Below are positions 37,968 through 46,700 of a DNA stretch of 64,000 nucleotides, piece after piece (position 1 is the stretch's first letter; each line of letters opens with the position of its first letter). The position numbers were made by a program, and so were the translations under genes. Location: contig NZ_BNAR01000009.1 of NCBI RefSeq assembly GCF_014653695.1, forward strand, positions 62,001 to 126,000, in the 5' to 3' direction. This DNA comes from Lentzea cavernae (GTDB lineage Bacteria; Actinomycetota; Actinomycetes; Mycobacteriales; Pseudonocardiaceae). The notes beneath the pieces are model-generated. The model was not told the origin of the DNA and did no database searches. It worked only from the letters and a program-made list of their open reading frames with translations.

Positions 37968-39058
37968 CGGTTCTCCGCGCTCGAGGAGGGCGCCGTGGAC
38001 GACGGCTTGTCGGGCTTGCCGGAGTCCTCGGGCTTGCCGGACTCGCCCGAGGGGGGCTGGTTCGACTCCGAGGAGTGCAGCGGGGCGCCGGTGGGCTCGT
38101 CCTGGGGCCTGACCGAGGTGGTCTGCGGCGGGTTCGCGGTGGTCAGGGGTGCGCCGTTGGGGTTGCGGACGCTGCCCTCCCACGCCACGAGCTTCTCGCC
38201 CTGGGGGACGGCGCCGATCTTGCAGTTGGCCTTGCGGGAGCCGACGGCCCAGCTCTCCTCGGCGCGGGTGTCCCACGTGAAGAGCAGGTTCTTGCCCTTC
38301 AGGTCGGCGCCGCCGGTGTACTCGGCGGCCATCACGGCGCACCTCTCGGACATCAGCGTGTCCTGCGCCTCGAGCGCCACGAACGGGCCCTCGGGGTGCT
38401 GCACGACGCCGATGATCTCGAACGCGTGCGGCTTGGCGCACTCGATCGGGTCACCCACGGTGTTGTTCTCGGCGAGCGCGACGCAGACGCCGGGGTCGTA
38501 GACGTTCGACTGGTCCGCGGTCTTCGCACTGCCGAACGACGGCAGGGCGGCTCCGGAGGGTGCTGTGACCTGCAGACCGCACCTGAGCTGCCGGTATCCG
38601 CTCGACCAGCGGGTCTCGTCCGGGTTCAGGGTGCTGACGCCGTACTTGCCCTTCGGGTCGAGCTTGCCCGCCATGTACGTGGTGGAGGCCTGGGCGCAGT
38701 TCTCCTGCGCGATCTTCTCCCAGGCCTCGGCGTTCGGGAACGGCGCTTCCTTCGGGTACGCGCCGGTGATGTCCGCCGTGCCGGTGACCTCGAACTTGTG
38801 CGCGGCGGTGCAGTCGACCTTCTGCGCGTCGGACAGGTCGGTCTTCTCCCAGTTGAGACACTCGCCGACGGCGGCCTGGTAGGCCGCGTTCACCTGCTCA
38901 CGCTTCGTGGTGAGAGGGCCTCCTGCCAGCACGGACGTGAACGCGGACAACATCAACAGGCCGAACGCGCCCACGAATGCGCCGACCATCACAAGCCGCG
39001 TGTCGCGGATGTGACCAGATCGACTCAACCAACCGGCGCTCGAAGACATCTCATCCAT
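37964..39058 (-). CDS. Septum-formation family membrane protein
   Basis: A 364-residue, single-pass protein. One membrane helix at about residues 24-46 (VMVGAFVGAFGLLMLSAF) is followed by an extracytoplasmic region with two repeats of the septum-formation domain, each with paired Cys (VGECLNW ... KVDCTAAHKFEV; GVCVAL ... IECAKPHAFEI). The C-terminal tail is Pro/Ser-rich and disordered. The link to septation comes from the family name; a direct role is not proven. It is upstream in an operon with the small metallopeptidase gene and divergent from the 39184 gene. Confidence 0.86.
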   Translation of the reverse strand: MDEMSSSAGWLSRSGHIRDTRLVMVGAFVGAFGLLMLSAFTSVLAGGPLTTKREQVNAAYQAAVGECLNWEKTDLSDAQKVDCTAAHKFEVTGTADITGAYPKEAPFPNAEAWEKIAQENCAQASTTYMAGKLDPKGKYGVSTLNPDETRWSSGYRQLRCGLQVTAPSGAALPSFGSAKTADQSNVYDPGVCVALAENNTVGDPIECAKPHAFEIIGVVQHPEGPFVALEAQDTLMSERCAVMAAEYTGGADLKGKNLLFTWDTRAEESWAVGSRKANCKIGAVPQGEKLVAWEGSVRNPNGAPLTTANPPQTTSVRPQDEPTGAPLHSSESNQPPSGESGKPEDSGKPDKPSSTAPSSSAENR

Positions 39059-39101
39059 GATGCCCGTGCCGTGTGAGACCGCTGTGCGCCGGGGTTGGGG
39101 T

Positions 39102-39125
39102 CGAGTGTTGCTTTTAGGACACTCG
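39102..39125. promoter_or_regulatory. Inverted repeat in the divergent septum/39184 promoter region
   Basis: CGAGTGT (39102-39108) and ACACTCG (39119-39125) with a 10-nt T-rich spacer. It is a possible operator; the regulator is unknown. Confidence 0.35.
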
Positions 39126-39183
39126 TCACTGAATCGGCCGTGTTTTCACAGTCTCACTAGGTACCTTGCCCGCGGGAGTGGTG

Positions 39184-39864
39184 ATGACTGACAACAACCT
39201 GCCAGGACCTGGCCAGCCGACGCCCCAGCCTGGGTCGCCGTCGGGACAGCCCGGCCAGCCGCAACAGCCCGGCCAGCCTCAGCAGCTGCCGCCGTACCAG
39301 CCTGCGCAGCAGCAGGCGGGTCCGAACCAACCCGGGCAGAGGCCTGCCAAGGGCCAGGTGCGCCAGCAGCAGGCAGGCGTGACGAAGCCGCGCCAGGCGT
39401 CGGTCGCCGAGCAACGCGCTCGTGCCGCCGCGCAGAAGGCGCAGCAGGAGCGGTTCGCCGCCGAGTCCGCCGCCTTCGAGAAGAAGCGCAAGACCCGCAA
39501 ACGCCTGCTCATCGGCGGTGGCGTCACCGTGGGCGTGGTCGCGCTGGTCGCGATCTGGTACGCGGCCGCCAGCCCCAAGAACGTCACGGCGCAGTGCACC
39601 GACCAGAACAACGTCATCGTCGACGACGACTACTGCTCGGACAGCTACTACCGCAGTCACGGCGGGTACTCGAGCGGTGGCTTCATCTACATCGGCAGCA
39701 GCTCGTACCGCTACAACTACGGCGGCTCGGGCTCGGTCGGGCAGAAGGCGGTCGGCGGCAGCTACACGATCCCCAAGGGCGCGAACGTCTCGACGAAGTC
39801 GGGCACGTCGGTCCAGCGCGGCGGCTTCGGCGTCAGCAGCGGCTCGAAGAGCAGCGGAGGCTGA
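39184..39864 (+). CDS. Membrane-anchored Gly/Ser/Tyr-rich protein (YgiB-like position)
   Basis: A 226-residue protein. The N-terminal 60 residues are Pro/Gln/Gly-rich, followed by a basic helical stretch, a single membrane helix (about 110-128, LLIGGGVTVGVVALVAIWYA) and an outer part with QCTDQNNVIVDDDYC and a Gly/Ser/Tyr-rich tail ending SSGSKSSGG. ATG at 39184 has GGGAG 5 nt upstream. It precedes a glutathionylspermidine-synthase-like gene by 6 nt; E. coli pairs YgiB (DUF1190, with similar Cys and Gly-rich end) with YgiC in the same way. Function unknown, probably cell-envelope. Confidence 0.75.
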   Translation: MTDNNLPGPGQPTPQPGSPSGQPGQPQQPGQPQQLPPYQPAQQQAGPNQPGQRPAKGQVRQQQAGVTKPRQASVAEQRARAAAQKAQQERFAAESAAFEKKRKTRKRLLIGGGVTVGVVALVAIWYAAASPKNVTAQCTDQNNVIVDDDYCSDSYYRSHGGYSSGGFIYIGSSSYRYNYGGSGSVGQKAVGGSYTIPKGANVSTKSGTSVQRGGFGVSSGSKSSGG

Positions 39865-39870
39865 GCACAG

Positions 39871-41034
39871 TTGCGTCGTGAAGCCTCACACCCGCGGCCG
39901 AACTGGCAGCGGACGGTCTCTGACCAGGGGTTGGTCTTCGGCCTGCCCGCGAAGTACGCGAACGGGTCCGACCGCCCCTACTGGGACGAGTCGGTGCACT
40001 ACGTGTTCGAGATGAGCGAGATCCTCTCGCTCGAAGCCGACGTCGAGCTGCTCCACTCCATGTGCCTCGACGCCGTCGACAACGTCGTCCTCACCGAGCG
40101 CTACCGCGACTTCGGCATCCCCGAGTGGGTGTGGCCGCACATCGCCGAGTCGTGGCGGCGCCGCGACCCGCACGTGTACGGCCGCTTCGACCTGCGCTAC
40201 GACGGCTCGGGTCCCGCGAAGCTGCTCGAGTACAACGCGGACACCCCCACGTCGCTGCTCGAGGCCGCCTACATCCAGTGGTACTGGAAGACCGAGGTCT
40301 TCCCGGACGACGACCAGTGGAACTCGCTGCACGAGCGCCTCGTCGAGCAGTGGACCGAGATCGGTGCCAAGCTCCCGTCCGGTGAGCTGCACTTCAGCTG
40401 GTCGGGCGCCGACCCGTCCGGCGAGGACCACCTCACCACCGCCTGCCTGCAGGAGACGGCCGCCGAGGCCGGGCTCAACACCGTGGGCATCGCGATGGAG
40501 GACATCGGCTGGGACACGCTGCTCAACCGGTTCGTCGACCTCGAAGAAGCCCCGATGGGCACGGTCTTCAAGCTCTACCCGTGGGAGTGGGTGGTCGAGG
40601 AGGAGTTCGGCCGCCACGCCGTCGAGTCGCTGCCCGGCACCCTGTGGCTCGAGCCGCTGTGGAAGATGCTGCTGTCCAACAAGGCGCTGCTCGCCGTGCT
40701 GTGGGAGATGTACCCGGGCCACCCCAACCTGCTCCCCGCCTACCTCAACGACCCCGGCATGCTCACCGAGTACGTGCGCAAGCCGCTGCTCGGGCGCGAG
40801 GGGGCGAACATCCAGATCGTCGCTCCCGGCTACGAGACGCAGACCGGTGGCGTCTACGGCAAAGAGGGATTCGTCTACCAGCTGTTCGATCCGCTTCCGG
40901 AGTTCGACGGCTACCGCCCCGCGTTGGGTGCCTGGGTCGTCGGCGACACGTCGGCGGGCCTCGGCATCCGGGAAACAGTCGGTCTCGTGACCGACGATGG
41001 CGCGGCGTTCGTGCCGCATCGAATTGTTGAGTAA
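39871..41034 (+). CDS. Glutathionylspermidine synthase-like ATP-grasp protein (YgiC-like)
   Basis: A 387-residue ATP-grasp ligase of the GSP_synth family. Typical blocks are YWDESVHYVF near the N-terminus, RFDLRYDGSGPAKLLEYNADTP (the EYNADTPT hallmark), KLYPWEWVVEE, and the C-terminal LLGREGANIQI. Actinobacteria make no glutathione, so the real substrate is probably an amine and a peptide or cell-wall component (inference). TTG at 39871 follows GGAGG by 10 nt. It is cotranscribed with the 39184 and DUF350 genes. Confidence 0.88.
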   Translation: MRREASHPRPNWQRTVSDQGLVFGLPAKYANGSDRPYWDESVHYVFEMSEILSLEADVELLHSMCLDAVDNVVLTERYRDFGIPEWVWPHIAESWRRRDPHVYGRFDLRYDGSGPAKLLEYNADTPTSLLEAAYIQWYWKTEVFPDDDQWNSLHERLVEQWTEIGAKLPSGELHFSWSGADPSGEDHLTTACLQETAAEAGLNTVGIAMEDIGWDTLLNRFVDLEEAPMGTVFKLYPWEWVVEEEFGRHAVESLPGTLWLEPLWKMLLSNKALLAVLWEMYPGHPNLLPAYLNDPGMLTEYVRKPLLGREGANIQIVAPGYETQTGGVYGKEGFVYQLFDPLPEFDGYRPALGAWVVGDTSAGLGIRETVGLVTDDGAAFVPHRIVE

Positions 41035-41056
41035 GACTCCGAAAGGGAACAGGTAA

Positions 41057-41512
41057 ATGGACTACACGACGCTCGCGTTGGACCCCGGCTTCGGCTCGGC
41101 CATCGGCCGGGGCATCGGCGCGATCGCGCTGTACGCCGTCGTCGGTCTGGTCCTCATGGTGTTCGGCTTCTACGCGATCGACTGGACGACGCCGGGCAAG
41201 CTGTCGATCCTGGTCCGCAACGGCGCCCCGAACGCCGTGATCGTCACCGCCTCCGGTCTCGTCTCGATGGCGCTGATCGTCGTCGTCGCCATCTACAGTT
41301 CGGCGGGCAAGCTCGACGAGGGCCTGCTGTCCGCTCTCATCTACGGCCTTCTCGGCATCGTCGTGCAGGTGGCGGCCGTCCGACTGCTGGAGTGGGTGAC
41401 CCGTCTGGACATCGGCTCGCTGATCGAGTCGGACCGATTCGCCCCTGCCTCCGTCGTCGTGGCCGCCGCGCACGTGGCGCTGGGCCTCGTGGTGGCTGTC
41501 GCGATCATCTAG
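41057..41512 (+). CDS. DUF350 family membrane protein
   Basis: A 151-residue protein with four membrane helices forming two repeats of the DUF350 unit (ALYAVVGLVLMVFGFYAIDW in the first). Proteins of this type (YjfL) occur beside YgiC/YjfC-type ATP-grasp enzymes. ATG at 41057 has GAAAGGGAA upstream. It is the last gene of the triad and is followed by a strong terminator. A membrane stress role is assumed in the family but not demonstrated. Confidence 0.9.
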   Translation: MDYTTLALDPGFGSAIGRGIGAIALYAVVGLVLMVFGFYAIDWTTPGKLSILVRNGAPNAVIVTASGLVSMALIVVVAIYSSAGKLDEGLLSALIYGLLGIVVQVAAVRLLEWVTRLDIGSLIESDRFAPASVVVAAAHVALGLVVAVAII

Positions 41513-41522
41513 TACCCGCTGT

Positions 41523-41560
41523 GCGAAGGGACCCGGTGCTCAGGCGCCGGGTCCTTTCGC
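41523..41560. terminator. Terminator between DUF350 and AraC genes
   Basis: GCGAAGGGACCCGG (41523-41536) pairs with CCGGGTCCTTTCGC (41547-41560) over 14 positions with one G-T pair and a 10-nt loop. It serves both convergent genes; the AraC stop codon lies in its loop region. Confidence 0.85.
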
Positions 41561-42202
41561 GTGACAGGGGAGGGCGGCGGGCAGGTCGCCCCGGCGGAAA
41601 GCCGCGGGGGACACGCCCATGAGCCGGCGGAACTCGCCGGTCAGGTGCGCCTGGTCGTAGAAGCCGGTGCCGGCGGCGACCTCGGCCCACGGCCGGTCCT
41701 GCGCGAGCACGGCGCGCAGCCGGTCGATGCGGGCGAAGTGCTTGGGCGACACACCGACGCCGTCGAGGAACAGGGTGCGCAGGTGGCGCTCGCTGACGTG
41801 CAGCTCCCGCGCGACCGCCGCCACGGAACCCCCGGCCAGCAACGCGGTCGCCTCGCGCAGGAGCTCGTCGCGCCGCGGGTCCTCGTGCCCGCCCGGGAAC
41901 TCGCCGAGGGGCACCACCCGGTCGACGAGCTCGTGAGCGGGACGGCCGAGCAGGCTCCGGACCCGTCCGGTGTGGATCCTGGCCCGGACGCACCACGGTC
42001 CCGGATCGCTGCGGTGGTAGCGGGCGCGGGTGCGCGGCCCCTCGACGACGAGTTCGCTGCCGTGATCCGGCACCACGCGCAGGACCAGGGTGGTGGCGTG
42101 GTCCGGTTCGGCGAGCACGGTCCGCTCGTCGCCGGCCGTCGCGACGCTGATCCCGGAGATCCACGCCCGCAGGTCCGCGGGCACCTCGACGCGCTCCTCC
42201 AC
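41540..42202 (-). CDS. AraC-family transcriptional regulator
   Basis: A 220-residue regulator with an N-terminal effector-type domain and a C-terminal double HTH (SVAAVARELHVSERHLRTLF, then a second with WAEVAAGTGFYDQAHLTGEF and the PAAFRR end). GTG at 42202 with TACGGT 6 nt upstream indicates a leaderless transcript. It is divergent from an NmrA-like reductase gene across 86 bp, its most likely target. Length is at the short end for AraC proteins with sensor domains. Confidence 0.88.
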   Translation of the reverse strand: MEERVEVPADLRAWISGISVATAGDERTVLAEPDHATTLVLRVVPDHGSELVVEGPRTRARYHRSDPGPWCVRARIHTGRVRSLLGRPAHELVDRVVPLGEFPGGHEDPRRDELLREATALLAGGSVAAVARELHVSERHLRTLFLDGVGVSPKHFARIDRLRAVLAQDRPWAEVAAGTGFYDQAHLTGEFRRLMGVSPAAFRRGDLPAALPCHAKGPGA

Positions 42203-42208
42203 GGCACC

Positions 42209-42214
42209 ACCGTA
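42209..42214 (-). promoter_or_regulatory. -10 element (TACGGT), leaderless araC-type gene
   Basis: TACGGT ends 6 nt before GTG 42202. Confidence 0.5.
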
Positions 42215-42288
42215 GCCGCGCCGGTCACCCCGCGACCGTGCCGAAATCTCCAAGCCGCCGGGCGGATCGCGGTGACACCGTCGCCCGC

Positions 42289-43116
42289 ATGATCCTGATC
42301 ACCGGTGCCACCGGCACCGTCGGAAGCCACCTGGTCCGGCAGCTGACCGCGCGGGGTGAGGCGGTCCGCGCCCTGTCCCGCAAGCCAGGGGAAGGGCTGG
42401 TCCGGGCCGACTTCGACGACCCGGCCTCACTGGCGGCGGCGGTGGCCGGCGTGCGGGCGGTCTTCCTGCTCACCGCGCCCGTGACGCCCACCCCGGCTCA
42501 CGACCTGGCGATGCTGGAAGCGGCGAGGTCAGCGGGCGTGACCGCCGTGGTGAAGCTGTCCGCGATCGGCACCGGCCAGACGTTCGAGGGCCGGACCGTC
42601 GGAGCCTGGCACCAGGAGGCCGAGCGGGCGGTGAAGGCGAGCGGCCTGGCCTGGACGGTCCTGCGGCCCTCCAGCTTCGCCTCGAACGTCCTGCGGCTCC
42701 CGCGTCCGATGCCCAACACGACCGGCACGGCCGCCCAGGGCGTCGTCGATCCCGGTGACGTGGCCGCGGTCGCCGCCGAGGTGCTGACGTCGCCGGGCCA
42801 CGCCGGACGGACCTACACCCTGACCGGCCCGGAGCTGCTCAGCGTCCCCGAGCAGGCCGCGATCATGGAGTCCGTGCTGGGGACACCTGTTCCCACCGCC
42901 GACGTTCCCCTCGACGCCGCCCGCGAGCAGATGCTGCGCAGCGGAGCCCCGCCGGCGGCCGTGGACGCGGCGGTCACCGGGATGGCGTGGGCCCGCGCCG
43001 GGCACAACGCCGTGGTGACCGGCGACGTGCCGCGACTGCTCGGACGCCCCGCCACCGACTTCGCCACCTGGGTGCGCGCGAGTCCGTTGAACAGCGCGAA
43101 CCGGATATCCGGATGA
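42289..43116 (+). CDS. NmrA-like NAD(P)-binding protein (atypical SDR)
   Basis: A 275-residue atypical SDR with LITGATGTVGSHLVRQL as dinucleotide motif, no classical YxxxK, and an RPSSFASNVL segment typical of NmrA/quinone oxidoreductase 2-like proteins. It may be a redox sensor or a quinone/enone reductase. ATG at 42289 is chosen because the protein then begins MILITGATG; no Shine-Dalgarno is visible. It is divergent from the AraC gene and followed by serS after 33 nt. Confidence 0.85.
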   Translation: MILITGATGTVGSHLVRQLTARGEAVRALSRKPGEGLVRADFDDPASLAAAVAGVRAVFLLTAPVTPTPAHDLAMLEAARSAGVTAVVKLSAIGTGQTFEGRTVGAWHQEAERAVKASGLAWTVLRPSSFASNVLRLPRPMPNTTGTAAQGVVDPGDVAAVAAEVLTSPGHAGRTYTLTGPELLSVPEQAAIMESVLGTPVPTADVPLDAAREQMLRSGAPPAAVDAAVTGMAWARAGHNAVVTGDVPRLLGRPATDFATWVRASPLNSANRISG

Positions 43117-43136
43117 AGCGCGGATCGGGTGGGGAC

Positions 43137-43142
43137 TACCCT
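43137..43142 (+). promoter_or_regulatory. -10 element (TACCCT), leaderless serS
   Basis: TACCCT ends 7 nt before GTG 43150. Confidence 0.5.
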
Positions 43143-43149
43143 TCTCCAG

Positions 43150-44397
43150 GTGATTGACCTCAAGGTGTTGCGCGAGAACCCGGAGATCGTGCGCGCGTCG
43201 CAGCGTGCCCGTGGCGAGGACGAGGCCGTCGTCGACAGCCTGCTGTCCGCGGACGAGCGCCGGCGTTCCGCCATCTCCCGCGCGGACACCCTGCGCGCCG
43301 AGCAGAAGGTGCTCGGCAAGGAGGTCGGCAAGGCCAAGGGCGACGACCGCGCGGCCCTGCTCACCAAGGCGAAGGACCTGGCCGCCGAGGTCAAGGCCGC
43401 CGAGGCCGAGCAGCACGCCACCAACGACGAGGTCCAGGAGCTCCTGGCGAAGATCCCGAACCTGGTGCACCCGGACGCGCCGGTCGGCGGCGAGGACGAC
43501 TTCGTGGTCGTCAAGACGGTCGGCACGCCCCGCGAGTTCGACTTCGAGCCGCAGGACCACCTCGACCTGGGCACGAAGCTCGGCGCGATCGACATGGAGC
43601 GCGGCGCCAAGGTCGGCGGCAGCAGGTTCTACTTCCTCAAGGGCGTCGGCGCGCAGCTCGAGCTCGCGCTGCTCAACATGGCGGCGGCGCAGGCCACGGC
43701 CAACGGGTTCGAGCTCATGATCACGCCCACGCTGGTGCGGCCGGAGATCATGGCGGGCACCGGGTTCCTGGGCGCGCACTCGAGCGAGATCTACCACCTG
43801 CCGAACGACGACCTGTACCTCGTCGGCACGTCGGAGGTGCCGCTCGCCGGCTACCACGCCGACGAGATCCTCGACGGTGAGCGCCGGTACGCGGGCTGGT
43901 CGTCGTGCTACCGCCGCGAGGCAGGGTCGTACGGCAAGGACACCCGCGGCATCATCCGCGTGCACCAGTTCAACAAGGTCGAGATGTTCTCCTACGTCAA
44001 GCCAGAGGACGCCGAGGCGGAGCACGCCCGGCTGCTCGGCTGGGAGGAGGAGATGCTCGCCAAGATCGAGGTCCCCTACCGCGTCATCGACACGGCGACG
44101 GGCGACCTCGGCACGTCGGCGCACCGCAAGTTCGACTGCGAGGCCTGGGTGCCGACGCAGCAGAAGTACCGCGAGCTGACCTCGACGTCGAACTGCACCA
44201 CGTTCCAGGCGCGCCGGCTCAACGTCCGCTACCGCGACGAGAACGGCAAGTCGCAGATCGCGGCCACGCTGAACGGCACGCTGGCCACCACCCGGTGGAT
44301 CGTGGCGATCCTCGAGAACCACCAGCAGGCTGACGGATCGGTCGTCGTCCCCGAGGCGATGCGCCCGTTCATGGGCGGCCTGGAAGTCCTCAGGTAA
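43150..44397 (+). CDS. serS: Seryl-tRNA synthetase
   Basis: A 415-residue class II aminoacyl-tRNA synthetase charging tRNA-Ser and tRNA-Sec. The N-terminal coiled-coil arm spans about residues 25-105 (AISRADTLRAEQKVLGKEV and following). Motif 2 is seen in SSCYRREAGSYGKDTRG and motif 3 in LNGTLATTRWIVAILENHQ. GTG at 43150 starts VIDLKVLRENPEIV, the usual N-terminus. It is a conserved landmark near pheA in mycobacteria and streptomycetes. Confidence 0.97.
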   Translation: MIDLKVLRENPEIVRASQRARGEDEAVVDSLLSADERRRSAISRADTLRAEQKVLGKEVGKAKGDDRAALLTKAKDLAAEVKAAEAEQHATNDEVQELLAKIPNLVHPDAPVGGEDDFVVVKTVGTPREFDFEPQDHLDLGTKLGAIDMERGAKVGGSRFYFLKGVGAQLELALLNMAAAQATANGFELMITPTLVRPEIMAGTGFLGAHSSEIYHLPNDDLYLVGTSEVPLAGYHADEILDGERRYAGWSSCYRREAGSYGKDTRGIIRVHQFNKVEMFSYVKPEDAEAEHARLLGWEEEMLAKIEVPYRVIDTATGDLGTSAHRKFDCEAWVPTQQKYRELTSTSNCTTFQARRLNVRYRDENGKSQIAATLNGTLATTRWIVAILENHQQADGSVVVPEAMRPFMGGLEVLR

Positions 44398-44449
44398 AAG
44401 TTTCCCGAAACCTGTATTTCGACGGGCACGGCGGCGTCCTCCTTTCAGA

Positions 44450-44469
44450 CACCACATGGGGGTGTGGTG
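44450..44469. promoter_or_regulatory. Inverted repeat upstream of the ceramidase-like gene
   Basis: CACCACA (44450-44456) and TGTGGTG (44463-44469) with a 6-nt G-rich loop, 19 nt before the start codon. It may be an operator or a leader hairpin. Confidence 0.35.
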
Positions 44470-44488
44470 CAGCACGCAGGGGGAAGTC

Positions 44489-45859
44489 ATGTCTTTCGAA
44501 GCAGCGGTCGGCGAAGTCGACGTCACACCGGTGGCCCCGCCGTACCCGAGCCTGTGGATGGGCGGGTACGGCTGGGGGCCGCGGGGCAACCACGGGGCGG
44601 TGGCGCGGCGGTTGCGCGCCCAGTGCCTGGTCCTCTGGGACGGCGGAGTGCCGAAGGTGATGGTGCGCGCCGACCTGATCAGCGTGCCCAGGGACGTGCA
44701 CCAGTCGATCAGGTCGACGCTCGTCGATGAGGGACTGGTCGCGACCGGCGACTTCATGCTGCTGGCGAGCCACACGCACTCCGGCGCCCTGTACGGGGAC
44801 ACCCGGCCCAGCCCGTTCGTGCTGATGAACCTCAGCCAGGCCGACGTCGACGCCGTCAACGGCACGACCTCGATGATCACCGACGCGCTGGTGCAGCTGG
44901 TCCGCGACACGCTGGAGCTGGAGCGGACCCCGGTCACGCTGGCCTACGCCGAGGGCGAGGCCAAGATCGGCCACAACCGGGTGGCGGACCACGGCGCCGT
45001 GCTCGACACCGTGCCGGTGCTGCGCCTGGACACGACCGGCGGCGACCTGTTCGCGGTGGTCTTCGGGGCGGCCTGCCACCCCGTGTCGCGCGGCAACGAC
45101 GACGTGTTCGACGGCGAGTTCCCGGCCGTCGCGTCCGAGTTCGTGCAGGACGCGCTCGGCGTGCCCGCGCTGTTCGTCCAGGGCACGTGCGGCGACCAGG
45201 AGGCGGACGACCCGCACGGCCCGGCCACCACCGAGCACCTGGGCGTCGTCCTCGGCCAGGCGGTGCTCGACGTCCTCGGCGACGGCGGGTTCGACGCCGT
45301 CACGGGACCGGTCCAGACGGCGCTGACCGAGGTCGACCTGCCGTTCCACGCCGACACCTCGGACCCGGTCGTGCGCGCCTCCGTCCACGCGAAGTACAAG
45401 CTCCGCCGCAGGGTGATGGGCCCGCAGAGCCCGAACTGGCGGCACGCGGGCCTGATGCTGAAGCTGATGGACGCGGGCCAGCTGCCCACCTCCATGCCGA
45501 TGCCGATCCAGCGCTGGCGGTTCGGCGGGCTGAGCATCCTCGCGCTCGCGCACGAGCCGCTGTCGAGCTACCACGTGAACCTCCGCGCGGCGTTCGACGG
45601 CAACCTCTGGGTCATGGGATACGCCAACGAGTGCGAGGGCTACGTCGCGGACAACGACACCCTGCGCTCGGGCGGTGACCTGCACTCGGGCTACGAGGCG
45701 GGGTGGAACCACCACGACCCCACCATCGCGGGGGAGGGCACCTTCTGCGTCTCCTACGCGTGGCCGGGACCGCTGAAGTTCTCCGACACCGCCACGCCGG
45801 CGGCCGGCACCACCGAACGGATCGTCATGGACACGAGCCTGGGCCTGCTCAGCTCGTAG
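44489..45859 (+). CDS. Neutral/alkaline ceramidase N-domain-like protein
   Basis: A 456-residue protein related to the N-terminal domain of neutral/alkaline ceramidases. It begins AAVGEVDVTPVAPP and has the zinc/substrate motifs LLASHTHSGALYG and FGAACHPVSRG, then FVQGTCGDQE. The C-terminal ceramidase domain is missing and no signal peptide is seen, so it probably acts inside the cell on another amide or ester. ATG at 44489 follows AGGGGGAAG. It is a single gene between serS and the acyl operon. Confidence 0.82.
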   Translation: MSFEAAVGEVDVTPVAPPYPSLWMGGYGWGPRGNHGAVARRLRAQCLVLWDGGVPKVMVRADLISVPRDVHQSIRSTLVDEGLVATGDFMLLASHTHSGALYGDTRPSPFVLMNLSQADVDAVNGTTSMITDALVQLVRDTLELERTPVTLAYAEGEAKIGHNRVADHGAVLDTVPVLRLDTTGGDLFAVVFGAACHPVSRGNDDVFDGEFPAVASEFVQDALGVPALFVQGTCGDQEADDPHGPATTEHLGVVLGQAVLDVLGDGGFDAVTGPVQTALTEVDLPFHADTSDPVVRASVHAKYKLRRRVMGPQSPNWRHAGLMLKLMDAGQLPTSMPMPIQRWRFGGLSILALAHEPLSSYHVNLRAAFDGNLWVMGYANECEGYVADNDTLRSGGDLHSGYEAGWNHHDPTIAGEGTFCVSYAWPGPLKFSDTATPAAGTTERIVMDTSLGLLSS

Positions 45860-45969
45860 CCGGTCGGTCCCCGTTCTGCCCGTCAAGTAGAGTGGCCCAC
45901 CGGCCCCGTCGGGTGGAAGTGCCCTGGTGACGTGGGTTACACCTCAACTCACGGGCAGGACGGGGACCA

Positions 45970-46668
45970 GTGGCGAACCGCATTCACGAGACCGCGATCA
46001 TCGGCGAGGACGTCGAGATCGGCGACGACAACGTGATCGGCCCGTACACGGTCATCGCCGGACCGACCCGCATCGGCGACGGCAACTTCATCGGCCCGCA
46101 CGTCAGCATCGGCGGGCCCGCCGAGTTCCTGAGCGCGCCGCACCTGGCCGGCTGGGACGGCGAGAACGACGGCCCCGGCGTGGTGATCGGCGACCGCAAC
46201 CGCATCCGCGAGTTCGTCACGATCAACCAGGGCGCCAAGGACGCGACCCGGCTCGGCAACGACAACTACGTCATGGGCCGCGCCCACATCGCGCACGACT
46301 GCGTCGTCGACAACAGCGTCGTCATCACCAGCGCCGTGCAGATCGCCGGCCACTGCCACGTGTGGAGCGGGTCCAACATCGGCCTCGGCACCGTGGTGCA
46401 CCAGGGCACGCAGATCGGCCCCGGCGCGATGATCGGGCTCGGCTCGGCCATCCGCAAGGAGGTCGGTGCGTTCACCATCACCCTGGGCAACCCGGCCCGC
46501 ACCACGGGCGTCAACGTGATCGGCCTGTCCCGTCGCGGGTGCGACGAGGCCGCGATCACCGCTCTCACCGGTTTCCTCACCGGCAAGGAGGCGGAGGTTC
46601 CCGCCGGCCTGCCGGAGGAGCTCGCCGCGCTGCTCAAGGCGTGGACCGAGCGTTCGAACGAGCACTGA
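45970..46668 (+). CDS. LpxA-like hexapeptide acyltransferase
   Basis: A 232-residue left-handed beta-helix protein with about ten hexapeptide turns (IGEDVEIGDDNVIGPYTVIA and others). The catalytic AHIAHDC (residues 105-111) aligns with E. coli LpxA, His109 matching its His125, and GVNVIGLSRRG matches the LpxA GVNIEGLKRRG. LpxA moves a hydroxyacyl group from ACP to UDP-GlcNAc in lipid A synthesis, but this organism is Gram-positive. The C-terminal helical part is shortened. It is the first gene of the acyl operon; GTG at 45970 has GGGGA upstream. An acyl-ACP:sugar transferase role is likely. Confidence 0.85.
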   Translation: MANRIHETAIIGEDVEIGDDNVIGPYTVIAGPTRIGDGNFIGPHVSIGGPAEFLSAPHLAGWDGENDGPGVVIGDRNRIREFVTINQGAKDATRLGNDNYVMGRAHIAHDCVVDNSVVITSAVQIAGHCHVWSGSNIGLGTVVHQGTQIGPGAMIGLGSAIRKEVGAFTITLGNPARTTGVNVIGLSRRGCDEAAITALTGFLTGKEAEVPAGLPEELAALLKAWTERSNEH

Positions 46669-46700
46669 GACCCAGACCCGTCCGAGAGAACGAGAGAACG

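Noticed and set aside
44400..44411. GTTTC-CC-GAAAC hairpin as serS terminator
   Set aside because: Only five base pairs with a two-base loop and no T run; not convincing.
45888..45893. TAGAGT as promoter -10 of the acyl operon
   Set aside because: No matching -35 and about 76 nt of leader before the start; too weak to list as a feature.
45970..46668. Evidence for lipid A synthesis
   Set aside because: An LpxA-like protein alone, with no lpxC, lpxD or lpxB in the window and a Gram-positive gene set, does not indicate lipopolysaccharide.
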